Shown here one piece after another: positions 1 to 5,811 of a stretch of 6,178 nucleotides of DNA. The DNA is taken from positions 1 to 6,178 of the forward strand of contig QHYP01000003.1 of assembly GCA_003224195.1 (NCBI GenBank). Direction: 5' to 3'. The stretch comes from Acidobacteriota bacterium. Its GTDB lineage: Bacteria > Acidobacteriota > Terriglobia > Acidiferrales > UBA7541. Made by a program: the position numbers and the translations under genes. The notes under the pieces were generated by a model that worked only from the letters and a program-made list of their open reading frames with translations, was not told where the DNA came from and searched no databases. Each line of letters starts with the position of its first letter. Positions within the stretch are counted from its first letter, which is position 1.

Positions 1-795
1 GTCTGTCGAAGCCGTCCACGACAGATTGATCTGCGAGGAAGAAATCGCCGTGGCAGTTAAACTTGTGGGCACAGACGGGGGCGTCGTGTCCGCAAGGTTG
101 TTGACTGTCACCGTCACGCCCGCGCTCGTCGTGCTGTTTCCCGCCGCATCCTTGGCAATCGCCTTCAGCGTGTGCGAAGCGTTGCTGGCCGCCGTCGTGT
201 TCCACGATACCGAGTAGGGCGAAGTGGTGTCCAAACTTCCCAGGTTTGCCCCGTCCAGCAGGAACTGAACACTCGCAACGCCTACATTGTCTGAAGCATT
301 CGCGGTTACCGTGATCGTGCCGCTGACGGTCGCGCCGTTCGCCGGCGAGGAAATCGACACCGTTGGCGGCGTCGTATCGGCTGCGGTGGTTAATGTCAGG
401 TCATTGCTTGCGACAGAATAGTTGCTCGCATCTGTGGAGTGGACCCGGTAGTGATAAATAGTCGCGGGCTTCAGGTTTGACAGGCCCTGCTGGTGGCTGG
501 TCACCATCGCCGAATCCGAAGTCGTGGTGGAACCATAGGCTGTGGTGGTTCCGAACTCCACCTGAGACGTCGCCGGCACGTTCGTCTGCCAGTTCACAGC
601 AGCGCCGGTTGTAGTCACATTCGTGGAGCCGGGATAGGAGATTGTCAGAGTTGGGGGAGGAGAGGTCGAAGAGCTCTTGACTAATCCGGCGCAGCCGGCC
701 AACCAAAAACTGCTGGCCGCAAGCAATGCCCCGACAAGCAAACTGAGGCTGTGGGTGGTGCGTTGCGGCCTTGGGCAATCGGCCTGCGTGCTCAT
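1..795 (-). CDS. Fn3/Ig-domain lipoprotein, 5' part (C-terminus beyond window)
   Basis: The frame is open from an ATG at 795 to the window edge, giving 265 residues with no stop. A lipoprotein signal occupies residues 1-35: a basic stretch, then a hydrophobic segment, then the lipobox LAGC with Cys35 as the expected lipidated residue, so the protein should be exported and membrane-anchored. Residues about 46-138 form an Fn3-like domain of the type at the N-terminus of purple acid phosphatases (WQTNVPATSQVEFGTT, then LKPATIYHYRV). Residues 142-231 form a bacterial Ig-like domain (SSPANGATVSG, FLLDG, SVSWNT, KDAAGN). A second Fn3 begins at 237 (PPSVPTSLTATAISSSQINL) and is cut by the edge. A GGGGG ribosome-binding site at 800-804 lies 4 bases from the ATG, behind a strong hairpin. 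The function is unknown; an adhesive or scaffold role, or an enzyme domain further downstream, are both possible. Confidence 0.88.
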   Translation of the reverse strand, partial: MSTQADCPRPQRTTHSLSLLVGALLAASSFWLAGCAGLVKSSSTSPPPTLTISYPGSTNVTTTGAAVNWQTNVPATSQVEFGTTTAYGSTTTSDSAMVTSHQQGLSNLKPATIYHYRVHSTDASNYSVASNDLTLTTAADTTPPTVSISSPANGATVSGTITVTANASDNVGVASVQFLLDGANLGSLDTTSPYSVSWNTTAASNASHTLKAIAKDAAGNSTTSAGVTVTVNNLADTTPPSVPTSLTATAISSSQINLSWTASTD

Positions 796-811
796 TTTTC
801 CCCCAGTAAGA

Positions 812-841
812 GCGCTTTCCCAAAGCCCTTGGGATAAGCGC
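812..841 (-). promoter_or_regulatory. long hairpin in the leader of the lipoprotein gene
   Basis: On the minus strand, arms GCGCTT and TCCCAA (separated by one bulged A) pair with TTGGGA and AAGCGC around the loop GGGCT. This gives 12 base pairs with one bulge. The hairpin ends 16 bases before the ATG at 795, directly in front of the GGGGG ribosome-binding site. No U-tract follows, so it is unlikely to be an intrinsic terminator. A role in mRNA stability or control of translation is inferred from position only; I do not recognise a known riboswitch class. Confidence 0.5.
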
Positions 842-862
842 GTGTACACGTGCCGCTAAGCG
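841..862. promoter_or_regulatory. two short palindromes, possible operator
   Basis: CGTGTACACG at 841-850 is a perfect 10-base palindrome. CGCTAAGCG at 854-862 is a 9-base palindrome with a central A. Both abut the leader hairpin of the lipoprotein gene. They could be protein-binding sites or further RNA stems. With single copies only, the evidence is positional. Confidence 0.25.
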
Positions 863-1113
863 TTACCAACCTAACCGGGGTCCGCTATGGAAGTAACTGG
901 ACACAAGACGGAAAAGAGGACAAGTGTGCCCATAGGACCTTCTCCTGGACTAGAGGGCAGGCGCGGAAGCCAAACACACCCGGCCTGTGGATTTCAAGCA
1001 CGTTGTTCGGTAATAACCAAATGCGGGACGTGGAACATCGGCGCATCAAAGCTATAGCTCTGAAAATAGAGACGCGTCGGGGGAGGAGACTCACAACGCT
1101 CAGGAAATTGCAC
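863..1113. other. gene-free leader region
   Basis: This is the rest of the 357-base gap between the methyltransferase and the lipoprotein gene. Short open frames exist on both strands but carry no recognisable domain, no convincing ribosome-binding site and compositionally odd translations, so none is called. I found no clear -35/-10 pair, although the lipoprotein promoter should lie here. Confidence 0.4.
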
Positions 1114-1133
1114 TTGGCGACCATAGCCGCCAA
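1114..1133 (-). terminator. hairpin after the methyltransferase gene
   Basis: On the minus strand, TTGGCGGC pairs with GTCGCCAA around the tetraloop TATG. The stem is 8 base pairs including one G-U pair. It begins 19 bases after the TAA stop of the methyltransferase gene. No U-run follows (GTGCAATTTCC), so it may be a weak terminator or a 3'-end-stabilising stem rather than a classical intrinsic terminator. Confidence 0.35.
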
Positions 1134-1152
1134 TTAGTTCATTGCCTTGGAC

Positions 1153-1971
1153 TTACCGATTGCTTCCCCGGGGCTTAACGGCCAAAAGCATGGTTCCATT
1201 TGTACAAATGAATCCCAACAAACGAAGCAATGGAACAGCTCGAATGGATTGAACGACGAGTTTCGCTAACAACCCCTTCGTCGAAGTATTGATGAGATCA
1301 AACCGATCGCGACAGGAAAAGCCGCTTCGGGATAACTCTGCCTTCAGAACATACGGACTGAACCAGTGCACCGCTGGAAACCTGGCGTAGTTCGCCAAAT
1401 CGGGGCGCGTCGTCAGAGCTAGACGCACGAAGTGCCGCTTCAGGGCAGCCGGATACCAAGAATACGCTAGGAGATTGAATTCGTCCTGGATGGGACAAAG
1501 CACGTTTGTCGTGGTTAGGAACATCACTCCGCCCGGACGGACAACCCTGGCAAACTCCTTGAGACATTTGTGCCAATCTGCAACATGCTCAAGAAGCTCG
1601 AGTGCGATACACACGTCCATCGATTCATCTGGCCATGGCATCTCGGCGGCAGTCCCGAGCCGGAAGTCGATTGCATGTCCACTAGCTCTCGCCCTCTCTT
1701 TTGCCAGTTTCAGCAAGGGCTCATTGATGTCCAAACCGTGTATGCGGTGTCCCTGTTCCGCCCAAAGGGCGCACTGTGTTCCTGCATTGCAGCCGATATC
1801 GAGAACGTCGTACTTGTGGCCGGCTTCCTGGGTTGATTCTAATACGCGCAAGATTGCAGCTCGTATGGCGCGGAAATTCTCAATCGTCTCAGAGCGTACG
1901 CTCTTTTCAGCGTAGTACTCTACAAATTCTTGACTGCTCGAGTGGGCCGATGATGAGTCAAGCTGCGCCAT
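1153..1971 (-). CDS. class I SAM-dependent methyltransferase (UbiG/Methyltransf_11-like)
   Basis: This 272-residue protein has the full Rossmann-fold methyltransferase signature. Motif I is VLDIGCNAGTQ (56-66), which binds SAM. HGLDIN follows, with Asp81 expected to hold the SAM ribose. Motif II is around CIALELLEHV (121-130), and RVVRPGGVMFLTTTN (142-156) forms the post-II strand and loop. No signal peptide is seen, so it is cytoplasmic. The C-terminal part (157-272) has several aromatic and hydrophobic stretches and probably forms the acceptor-binding cap. The acceptor cannot be read from sequence. With a sugar-type aminotransferase just upstream, methylation of a sugar, glycan or lipid-linked precursor is a reasonable inference, although UbiG-like enzymes acting on small molecules look similar. 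ATG 1971 has a weak GAG about 7 bases upstream. The 175-base gap before it suggests its own promoter. Confidence 0.88.
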   Translation of the reverse strand: MAQLDSSSAHSSSQEFVEYYAEKSVRSETIENFRAIRAAILRVLESTQEAGHKYDVLDIGCNAGTQCALWAEQGHRIHGLDINEPLLKLAKERARASGHAIDFRLGTAAEMPWPDESMDVCIALELLEHVADWHKCLKEFARVVRPGGVMFLTTTNVLCPIQDEFNLLAYSWYPAALKRHFVRLALTTRPDLANYARFPAVHWFSPYVLKAELSRSGFSCRDRFDLINTSTKGLLAKLVVQSIRAVPLLRLLGFICTNGTMLLAVKPRGSNR

Positions 1972-2090
1972 CAGTCATCTCAATCTTACAGCGCCGGAGT
2001 TGAATACCAAAGATAAGACCCGACAAGCGAGGAATCTTGCATCTTGTATTTCGCTGTGTGAACACGCATCGATCCTGCGAAATGTCCAAA

Positions 2091-2107
2091 GCGCGTCGAC
2101 GACGCGC
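2091..2107 (-). terminator. GC-rich palindrome downstream of the aminotransferase gene
   Basis: GCGCGTCG and CGACGCGC flank a single central base, a 17-base near-perfect palindrome. Read as minus-strand RNA it is a 7-base-pair stem with loop GTC, followed by TTTGGACATTT. It lies 40 bases after the aminotransferase stop. The T-tract is broken, so termination is plausible but not certain. As DNA it could also be an operator for the methyltransferase gene. Confidence 0.4.
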
Positions 2108-2126
2108 ACTCAGGGGATCATGAGTG
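2107..2126 (-). terminator. second hairpin adjoining the GC-rich palindrome
   Basis: CACTCA and TGAGTG form a 6-base-pair stem around an 8-base loop. It shares its end base with the palindrome at 2091-2107, giving two tandem stems within 60 bases after the aminotransferase stop codon. It probably works with its neighbour as a transcript 3' end. Confidence 0.3.
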
Positions 2127-2146
2127 TTTGATACCTAATTCGTTCT

Positions 2147-3277
2147 TCATTGCAGAGCGCACTTGATCGCGGCCGCGACGCGCTCGATTTGCGCCCGAGA
2201 CAATTCGGCATACATCGGTAATGACAAAACTTCCCGGCATGCCCTTTCGCTGGCAGGCAAGTCCCCCTCATGGTAACCCAATGATGAGTAGATGGGCTGC
2301 AGGTGGACGGGCGTGGGGTAATACACGGTGGTGGCGATGCCCTGCCCGGCCAGAGCTTTCTGCACGGAATCGCGCCGGGGAACGCGAATCGTGTATTGGT
2401 GAAAGACGTGATCGGCCCCGGGAGCCACTCGGGGCGTGGCGACGCCGGGCACGCTCGCGAGCAAAACATCATAGCGCGCAGCGTTGGCGCGCCGCGCGGC
2501 GTTCCAGGCGTCCAGATGGCGCAGCTTCACGCGGAGAATCGCGGCCTGCATTTCGTCGAGCCGGCTGTTCCAGCCTTGCTCTTCACTGAAGTATTTCCTG
2601 CTTTCACCGTGACTGCGAAGCGAACGCAGGCGCTTCGAGAGTTCCTCGGAGTCCGTGAGAACCATTCCGCCGTCGCCGTATGCGCCCAGATTCTTGGTCG
2701 GGTAGAAGCTGAGACAGCCCAAATCGCCGAGGCTTCCCGTCCTTTTTCCTTTGTAGGTGGCGCCGATGGCCTGGGCATTGTCTTCGATCACTTTTAGCTC
2801 GTGTTTCCCCGCGATTTGGAGGATCGGATCCAGGTCGGCGGGTTGACCATAAAGATGAACGGGCACGATCGCCCGCGTACGCGAAGTAATTTTGGATTCA
2901 AGCTTCGCGGGGTCGAGCGTGAACGTATCGGGCTGGATGTCCACAAAGACAGGACGCGCGCCGAGAAGGCTGACGGACTCCGCCGTCGCGATATACGTGA
3001 AAGAGGGCACGAGGACTTCGTCGCCGGGACTGATTCCCGCCGCGCGCAGGGCGAGAATCAATGCGTCGGTGCCGGAGGCCGCGCCGACGGCAAACTTCGC
3101 GCCGCAATAGCGCGCCAGTTCTTCTTCGAGAGCCTGCACCTGCGGGCCGAGGATGAATTGCTGCGAATCGAAGACTTCGCGAAGCGCCGCCTGGATTTCC
3201 TCGCGGATTGCGTCGTACTGCGCGCGCAGGTCGACCGTGGGAATGATGGTCCGCACCTGGTTGGCGGTGGTGCTCAT
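2147..3277 (-). CDS. DegT/DnrJ/EryC1/StrS family PLP-dependent aminotransferase
   Basis: This 376-residue fold-type I enzyme should transfer an amino group, usually from glutamate, to a keto-sugar nucleotide in surface-polysaccharide or glycan synthesis. The N-terminal VDLRAQY is typical of the family. GAASGTDAL (65-73) binds the PLP phosphate, and VPSFTYIATAESV (90-102) is the following conserved strand and helix. Asp166 in VIEDNAQ contacts the pyridine nitrogen. Lys195 in SFYPTKNLGAYGDGG is the Schiff-base lysine. NSRLDEMQAA (237-246) and YYPTPVHLQPIY (319-330) are further family motifs. All key residues are present and the length is normal. The frame stays open upstream to 3487, but those 70 codons are low-complexity and Arg-rich and overlap an Ig-domain relic. 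ATG 3277 gives the usual family N-terminus, although its ribosome-binding site is weak. The exact sugar substrate cannot be told from sequence. Confidence 0.93.
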   Translation of the reverse strand: MSTTANQVRTIIPTVDLRAQYDAIREEIQAALREVFDSQQFILGPQVQALEEELARYCGAKFAVGAASGTDALILALRAAGISPGDEVLVPSFTYIATAESVSLLGARPVFVDIQPDTFTLDPAKLESKITSRTRAIVPVHLYGQPADLDPILQIAGKHELKVIEDNAQAIGATYKGKRTGSLGDLGCLSFYPTKNLGAYGDGGMVLTDSEELSKRLRSLRSHGESRKYFSEEQGWNSRLDEMQAAILRVKLRHLDAWNAARRANAARYDVLLASVPGVATPRVAPGADHVFHQYTIRVPRRDSVQKALAGQGIATTVYYPTPVHLQPIYSSLGYHEGDLPASERACREVLSLPMYAELSRAQIERVAAAIKCALQ

Positions 3278-3315
3278 CTTTATGCGTGCCCGCGAAGCGG
3301 TCAACCTTTCGCTCC

Positions 3316-3331
3316 GTGGGAGGGTTCCCAC
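3316..3331 (-). other. short hairpin upstream of the aminotransferase gene
   Basis: GTGGGA and TCCCAC form a 6-base-pair stem with a 4-base loop, 38 bases before the aminotransferase ATG. No U-tract follows. It may be the weak 3' end of the upstream surface-protein transcript or may have no function. Confidence 0.25.
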
Positions 3332-3364
3332 TGTAGCGCGTGGGATGCGCGGCGAACAATGGGT

Positions 3365-3399
3365 TCTGGAAGCTCGAGATCCGAGGCTGGAGGTACGAG
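3365..3399 (-). repeat. degenerate heptanucleotide tandem repeat, five units
   Basis: On the minus strand, five 7-base units follow without gaps: CTCGTAC, CTCCAGC, CTCGGAT, CTCGAGC, TTCCAGA. The shared pattern is (C/T)TC at the start of each unit. It lies between the broken Ig-domain relic and the aminotransferase gene. It resembles the degenerate 7-base CTCGAAC-like arrays that I associate with intergenic DNA of some soil bacteria; that comparison is from memory. Confidence 0.45.
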
Positions 3400-3419
3400 G
3401 ACGGGGGCTGGAACGGCGC

Positions 3420-3634
3420 GGACGGGTGAAGCAGTTGTTCTGGCGCGGGGCCCTTCCGGACCTCCACTGCTGATGCCTGTGACGCAATGGAACTCAGCGT
3501 ATGAGTGCCATTCGGAGCGGATCTCCTGTCCCACGAGACAGAAAAGCGGGAGGTGGTATACCCCGCGCCGAGGCTTGTCCCGTCAAGAAGAAGCTGCGCG
3601 CGGCTGCTACCAGGGTTACCCGTTGCCGCTTGTT
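3420..3634 (-). pseudogene. out-of-frame remainder of an Ig-like domain
   Basis: In the frame shifted from the 640-residue gene, the minus strand at about 3468-3635 reads AQLLLDGTSLGAGYTTS, then RFSVSWDRRSAPNGTHTLSS. This matches the Ig-like domain of the lipoprotein gene (VQFLLDGANLGSLDTTS, then PYSVSWNTTAASNASHTLKA). The start of the same domain (LSVPENAITVSTIIPV, compare ISSPANGATVSGTITV) lies in the frame of the upstream gene. A possible last strand, RTTASPVRAVPAP, appears in the third frame near 3420-3450. Both frame changes are in the same direction, as expected from two single-base losses. This is either real decay or uncorrected sequencing error. Confidence 0.7.
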
Positions 3635-5416
3635 TACGGGGATGATGGTGGAGACGGTTATGGCATTTTCTGGAACAGAGAGAAATCCGCCCGGTGAGAT
3701 GGCGGCAGCCGTCGTGGAGCTTTGGGCACCTTTGAACGCTGCCGTAAGACCACTGTAGGTGCCTGGATAAGAGTTCTGAGTAATCGGTCCCCAGGTTGGC
3801 GTGTAGGTTCCAGGCGACACATTGAAGAAGTGCGCCCAGCCATTGTTTTGGAGCTGGGGATCAAAGGTGAAAGGAGAACTAACTCCTGACACATTTCCCA
3901 GCTCTACGGCGCTCAGAGCGATAATCACGCCACCGCCAGTACTTGCGGAAACGGACGGGCCGGAGTATCCATTATTCGTGGAAAAATTGCTTTGGCCGTT
4001 GAGCGCGGCGGCGGAATCGAACGGCGCGGCCGAGGCACCACTGCAGTCGTAGAGATTAACATCATCATAGCTCGATTGGGCAAGATTGATCGTAACCGTT
4101 GTAACGCCCGGGGAAGCATTTGCAGCGTACCAAATCTCCTCGACGCTCGCAGGATCCGACCCCCTGATTCCCACCCACTGGTACGCATTACCCTTATTAT
4201 CGGAAACGCTTTTCACTGTATCTCCGGAATTGTTGTTCATACCAAGGATGATGAGGTTCCCGACTGTAGGAGCGGTCAGGGTGATAGGTGAGCCCCCGTC
4301 ATAAGCAAAATTCCCCTGGACTGTACACGAAATCGGAGTGCTGCTCTGCGTACCAGCGGTCGTTGCGCTGGCGACGTTTGAGTGCCCCGAAACATTACCG
4401 GCCGCATCATAGGCAGCAACTGTATACGAGTATGCTGTAGAAGGTGAAAGGCCGGTATCCGCGTATGAGGTGGCTGATGTCGCGGCAATTTGCGACCCAT
4501 TCCTGAAAACCTGGTATCCAGCGACACCGACGTTGTCCGTGGATGCGGTCCAGGAAAGGTTGATCTGCGACGAAGAGACAACTGAAGCAGAAAGATTTGT
4601 AGGCACGCTCGGAGGCGTCGTATCAGAAGGCGGTGGCGAGGAGGATGGCGGCGGGGGCGTCGTATAAGTGGTGGTCTTGAAAGCGGCCACGCCGGCAAGA
4701 TAGCTGTCGGCACTATTTGAGGTGAAAGTTGTAGAAATTCCTCCTGCAACCGACTGGGCGCCGTCTTCGCTCATGAAGCCTGCAAAGAGATCACGCTTCG
4801 CGAAGTTTGTACCAGGAGCAAGCGAGGCACTCGAATGCCAAGGACTATCGTCCACCATGGCGCCGAAGATGAGATCGCCAGCGGCGGTGGTGACGATTTG
4901 ACCGCTGGTAATACCGTCCACTTGAGTGGTACCGACCGGGTCTACGTGATAGCTTGCACCGTCGAAGGCACTTACCCCTGCATATTCATGGATAGCGAGG
5001 TAACGACAGCAGATGCTGGTTCCAAATCTGGCGGTGATGGTATCAGCGCCACCCTTGATGTTGGTCGCGTAATAGATGACCAAACCCTGGCGGTTACTGG
5101 TATCCCAGGCACCAGTGCCCGCACGCTGGTAGGTATTTTTCTGGGAATCTGTTAGCGTGACGGCAACGTTCTGGACATCACCCCAACTTATGGCCGCAAC
5201 GATTGTGTTGCCTGCAGTAGTAGCTCGAGGGAAAGACTTGGCGATAGAAGGAGCGCCTGAGTCTATGTTTACAGAGGCAGTTTGGACGAAGGTGGCCGCA
5301 GCCCGGACAGAACAGGGAAGCAGAGCTAGAACGCCCGTGACGGCGAGGGTAGCAGCGATCACGAGTGCGATAGCGCGCGAGCGAAGGAACGAGAAATCCT
5401 CGTGGGATATGATCAA
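3494..5416 (-). CDS. secreted beta-sandwich/Fn3 protein, C-terminus probably frameshifted
   Basis: This 640-residue protein starts at TTG 5416, with GGGAG 8 bases upstream. There is no in-frame ATG before the signal peptide. The signal peptide spans residues 1-39 (basic LRSR, hydrophobic core, predicted cleavage after SVRA), so it is exported. Residues about 41-248 form a beta-rich domain (SFPRATTAGNTIVAAISWGD, YYATNIKGGADTIT, LAGVAAFK). A Pro/Ser linker follows (251-265), then a clear Fn3 (266-354: PPSVPTNLSASVVSSSQINL, VFRNGSQIAATSATSYADTG). Residues 362-563 repeat the first domain's design (TAPTVGNLIILGMNN, WYAANASPGVTTVTINL, GLTAAFKG), suggesting internal duplication. Residues 574-595 begin an Ig-like domain, but 596-640 are basic and unlike it, and the domain continues in another frame. 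Vicinal Cys136-Cys137, and Cys364 with Cys458, are noted. It is probably a surface or matrix-binding protein; no catalytic motif is seen. Confidence 0.85.
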   Translation of the reverse strand: MIISHEDFSFLRSRAIALVIAATLAVTGVLALLPCSVRAAATFVQTASVNIDSGAPSIAKSFPRATTAGNTIVAAISWGDVQNVAVTLTDSQKNTYQRAGTGAWDTSNRQGLVIYYATNIKGGADTITARFGTSICCRYLAIHEYAGVSAFDGASYHVDPVGTTQVDGITSGQIVTTAAGDLIFGAMVDDSPWHSSASLAPGTNFAKRDLFAGFMSEDGAQSVAGGISTTFTSNSADSYLAGVAAFKTTTYTTPPPPSSSPPPSDTTPPSVPTNLSASVVSSSQINLSWTASTDNVGVAGYQVFRNGSQIAATSATSYADTGLSPSTAYSYTVAAYDAAGNVSGHSNVASATTAGTQSSTPISCTVQGNFAYDGGSPITLTAPTVGNLIILGMNNNSGDTVKSVSDNKGNAYQWVGIRGSDPASVEEIWYAANASPGVTTVTINLAQSSYDDVNLYDCSGASAAPFDSAAALNGQSNFSTNNGYSGPSVSASTGGGVIIALSAVELGNVSGVSSPFTFDPQLQNNGWAHFFNVSPGTYTPTWGPITQNSYPGTYSGLTAAFKGAQSSTTAAAISPGGFLSVPENAITVSTIIPVNKRQRVTLVAAARSFFLTGQASARGIPPPAFLSRGTGDPLRMALIR

Positions 5417-5418
5417 AA

Positions 5419-5449
5419 GGTCTTCTCCCGACCTAACTGGAACTAGGTC
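5419..5449 (-). promoter_or_regulatory. competing hairpins over the ribosome-binding site
   Basis: On the minus strand, GACCTA pairs with TAGGTC (5430-5449, 6 base pairs, 8-base loop). The GGTC of its 3' arm can instead pair with GACC at 5419-5422, placing the ribosome-binding GGGAG in a 7-base loop. The two stems exclude each other because they share the same GGTC. This could expose or hide the site before the TTG start, but the second stem has only 4 pairs and no ligand-binding domain is recognisable upstream. Confidence 0.3.
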
Positions 5450-5555
5450 TCAATTGAATTAAGGCTGGGTAGCTGAGCGAGGCTGGGGAAAGGCTGGAGA
5501 GATTGCCAACTTACACTGTCAGAGTATCATGTAGTTCCGCTACCAGAGATTAGGG
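5450..5555. other. leader region with three AGGCTGG copies
   Basis: This is non-coding sequence between the IS relic and the secreted-protein gene. AGGCTGG occurs at 5462-5468, 5480-5486 and 5491-5497 (plus strand), with no fixed spacing. The minus strand contains TGATACT near 5526-5532, which is -10-like, but lacks a good -35 partner. The promoter of the 640-residue gene is expected here. Confidence 0.3.
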
Positions 5556-5580
5556 TGTGCCCAAAAATGAACGGGTGTAG
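5556..5580. mobile_element. candidate terminal inverted repeat of the IS relic
   Basis: The plus strand begins TGTGCCCAAAAATGAACGGG immediately beyond the stop codon of the transposase fragment. A TGT end close to the transposase stop is usual for IS481/IS3-type elements. I see no matching opposite end in the window, so the element is incomplete and this call rests on position and the TGT start. Confidence 0.4.
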
Positions 5581-5583
5581 TAG

Positions 5584-5811
5584 TCAAAGGAGATTCGGTA
5601 CAGGTTCTGATGGCGGAGCGAGTTCGCGAACTGGCCAAGCAGGCGTTTTTCCTTTATGCGCCAGATGCGACCGGTCTTCGTTGTATTCCTTCTCCCAACG
5701 TTTCAGTTTGCGAGCAAGATCCTTCCTATTGTGGAACATCCTTCCTCCGTAGAACTCTTCGGCATCGGTCTTGTGAGTCTGCGAGGAGCGGGGCACGTGA
5801 GTGGCGAGCAA
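5584..5811 (-). pseudogene. transposase C-terminal fragment (IS481/IS3-type integrase core)
   Basis: The minus-strand frame ending in TGA at 5584 carries HKTDAEEFYGGRMF, then KDLARKLKRWEKEYNEDRSH, then LAHKGKTPAWPVREL. This is the C-terminal end of an rve-type DDE transposase; the usual form is YNxxRPHxALxGxTPAE. The similarity fades upstream of about 5775, and a stop codon lies in frame near 5833. The catalytic Asp, Asp and Glu, which sit before this segment in the family, are absent, so the fragment cannot be active. Changes at conserved positions (RSH for RPH, LAHKG for LALKG, PAW for PAE) point to decay. The exact IS family needs a database comparison. The relic sits directly upstream of the secreted-protein gene. 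Confidence 0.72.

Noticed and set aside
401..823. 140-codon minus-strand open frame overlapping the lipoprotein
   Set aside because: It is a different frame from the lipoprotein frame, which has a signal peptide, lipobox and Fn3/Ig domains; this one is a Cys/His/Arg-rich shadow.
885..1133. 82-codon minus-strand open frame in the leader region
   Set aside because: It has no ribosome-binding site or domain, and overlaps the hairpin after the methyltransferase gene.
1475..1915. 146-codon plus-strand open frame
   Set aside because: It is antisense to the methyltransferase, which has all SAM-binding motifs; the translation shows no family signature.
2303..2797. 164-codon plus-strand open frame
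   Set aside because: It is antisense to the aminotransferase C-terminal half and has no recognisable motif.
3271..3305. Promoter-like TTGACC followed 17 bases later by AAAGAT before the aminotransferase start
   Set aside because: The -10 match is only three of six bases and overlaps the start codon, so it does not support a promoter.
3278..3487. 70-codon N-terminal extension of the aminotransferase frame
   Set aside because: It is Arg-, Ser- and Pro-rich, unlike the family, overlaps the Ig relic and heptamer array, and precedes an ATG that gives the normal N-terminus.
2801..3697. 298-codon open frame on the plus strand
   Set aside because: It is antisense to the aminotransferase, whose family motifs are intact. 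The translation is rich in Arg and Gly with no domain, as expected of a GC-rich shadow frame.
5417..5580. Possible c-di-GMP (GEMM) riboswitch in the leader of the secreted-protein gene
   Set aside because: Such switches can precede extracellular-protein genes, but the conserved core and tetraloop-receptor signatures are not visible here.
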